64,000 nt of DNA, from positions 85,144,636 to 85,208,635 of the forward strand of contig CATQJL010000112.1 in NCBI GenBank assembly GCA_958299035.1, in the 5' to 3' direction. The stretch itself is not shown here. More notes on this DNA, generated by a model. The model had not been told where the DNA came from and made no database searches. It saw only the letters and a list, made by a program, of their open reading frames with translations. Position 1 is the stretch's first letter. Source of the stretch: Cylicocyclus nassatus. Its lineage: Eukaryota > Nematoda > Chromadorea > Rhabditida > Strongylidae.

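Larger units (their letters stand above)
2857..64000 (-). repeat. Coding tandem array, 651-bp unit, about 94 copies
   Basis: The junction GATCGGCCACTGTGATACAC starts at 3281 and again at 63824. The distance is 60,543 bp, exactly 93 x 651, so there are 94 copies of this landmark and no net length change anywhere. 651 is divisible by 3, so the frame is kept in every copy. Copies differ by only a few substitutions, many private and some shared by groups of copies. The array continues past the right edge, so total copy number is unknown. Such an array is hard to assemble, and the count should be taken as that of this assembly. Confidence 0.97.

Noticed and set aside
63841..63843. Start codon of the giant protein
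   Set aside because: It is a GTG valine within VTVYHSGRSD. The frame stays open for another 157 bases to the window edge with normal repeat sequence.
3144..63998. Recurrent open frames of about 200 residues (minus) and 171 residues (plus), one per 651-bp unit
   Set aside because: They are other-frame shadows of the repeat. Because 651 is divisible by 3, each shadow recurs in every copy. Changes in the units keep the main frame meaningful, and these frames start and stop at arbitrary points.
2857..64000. CRISPR array or non-coding satellite DNA
   Set aside because: The unit is 651 bp with no short repeat/spacer alternation, and the frame is open throughout with synonymous divergence between modules.

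Overview
The window looks like metazoan nuclear DNA, possibly nematode. The only grounds are a giant intron-free coding exon, spliced-gene-like signals beside it, and a foldback transposon-like element with tetranucleotide repeats. There is no prokaryotic operon structure, rRNA, tRNA or CRISPR array, and species cannot be assigned from the sequence alone.

About 97% of the window (1720-64000, minus strand) is one uninterrupted reading frame, the 3' end of a giant gene. It is open through the right edge, so the start and all N-terminal domains lie outside. At least 20,759 residues are visible. Almost all of it (about 2857-64000) is a tandem array of a 651-bp unit, or 217 residues. The same landmark recurs 94 times over exactly 93 x 651 bp, with no net indel and no stop. 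Each unit holds three diverged modules of 65, 77 and 75 residues (A, B, C). Each module ends in VYHSGRSD and carries DYP...YEGPL...DIE in its body. This is a protein-coding higher-order repeat, comparable in architecture to alpha satellite. Larger-scale structure is visible: a 2604-bp (4-unit) super-repeat, a 1302-bp (2-unit) duplication with a third copy 13 units away, and separate homogenised domains.

The array ends in a diverged cap module. A unique tail of about 378 residues follows, rich in Ser, Arg and charged residues. It finishes in a dense Arg cluster and a C-terminal CTML, which fits a CaaX prenylation box of the geranylgeranyl type. The simplest reading is a very long, mostly extended cytoskeletal or membrane-linker protein with a membrane-binding C-terminus. 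Giant ankyrin tails (UNC-44/Ank2-XL type), MAP1/Futsch-like repeats and other giant linkers are candidates, none proven.

The remaining 1.7 kb at the left is downstream of the gene. It holds a presumed 3' UTR with an AATAAA signal, a tentative two-exon small gene on the same strand, a roughly 400-bp near-perfect inverted repeat (foldback/MITE-like), a GC-rich hairpin and a CAGA/CATA microsatellite.
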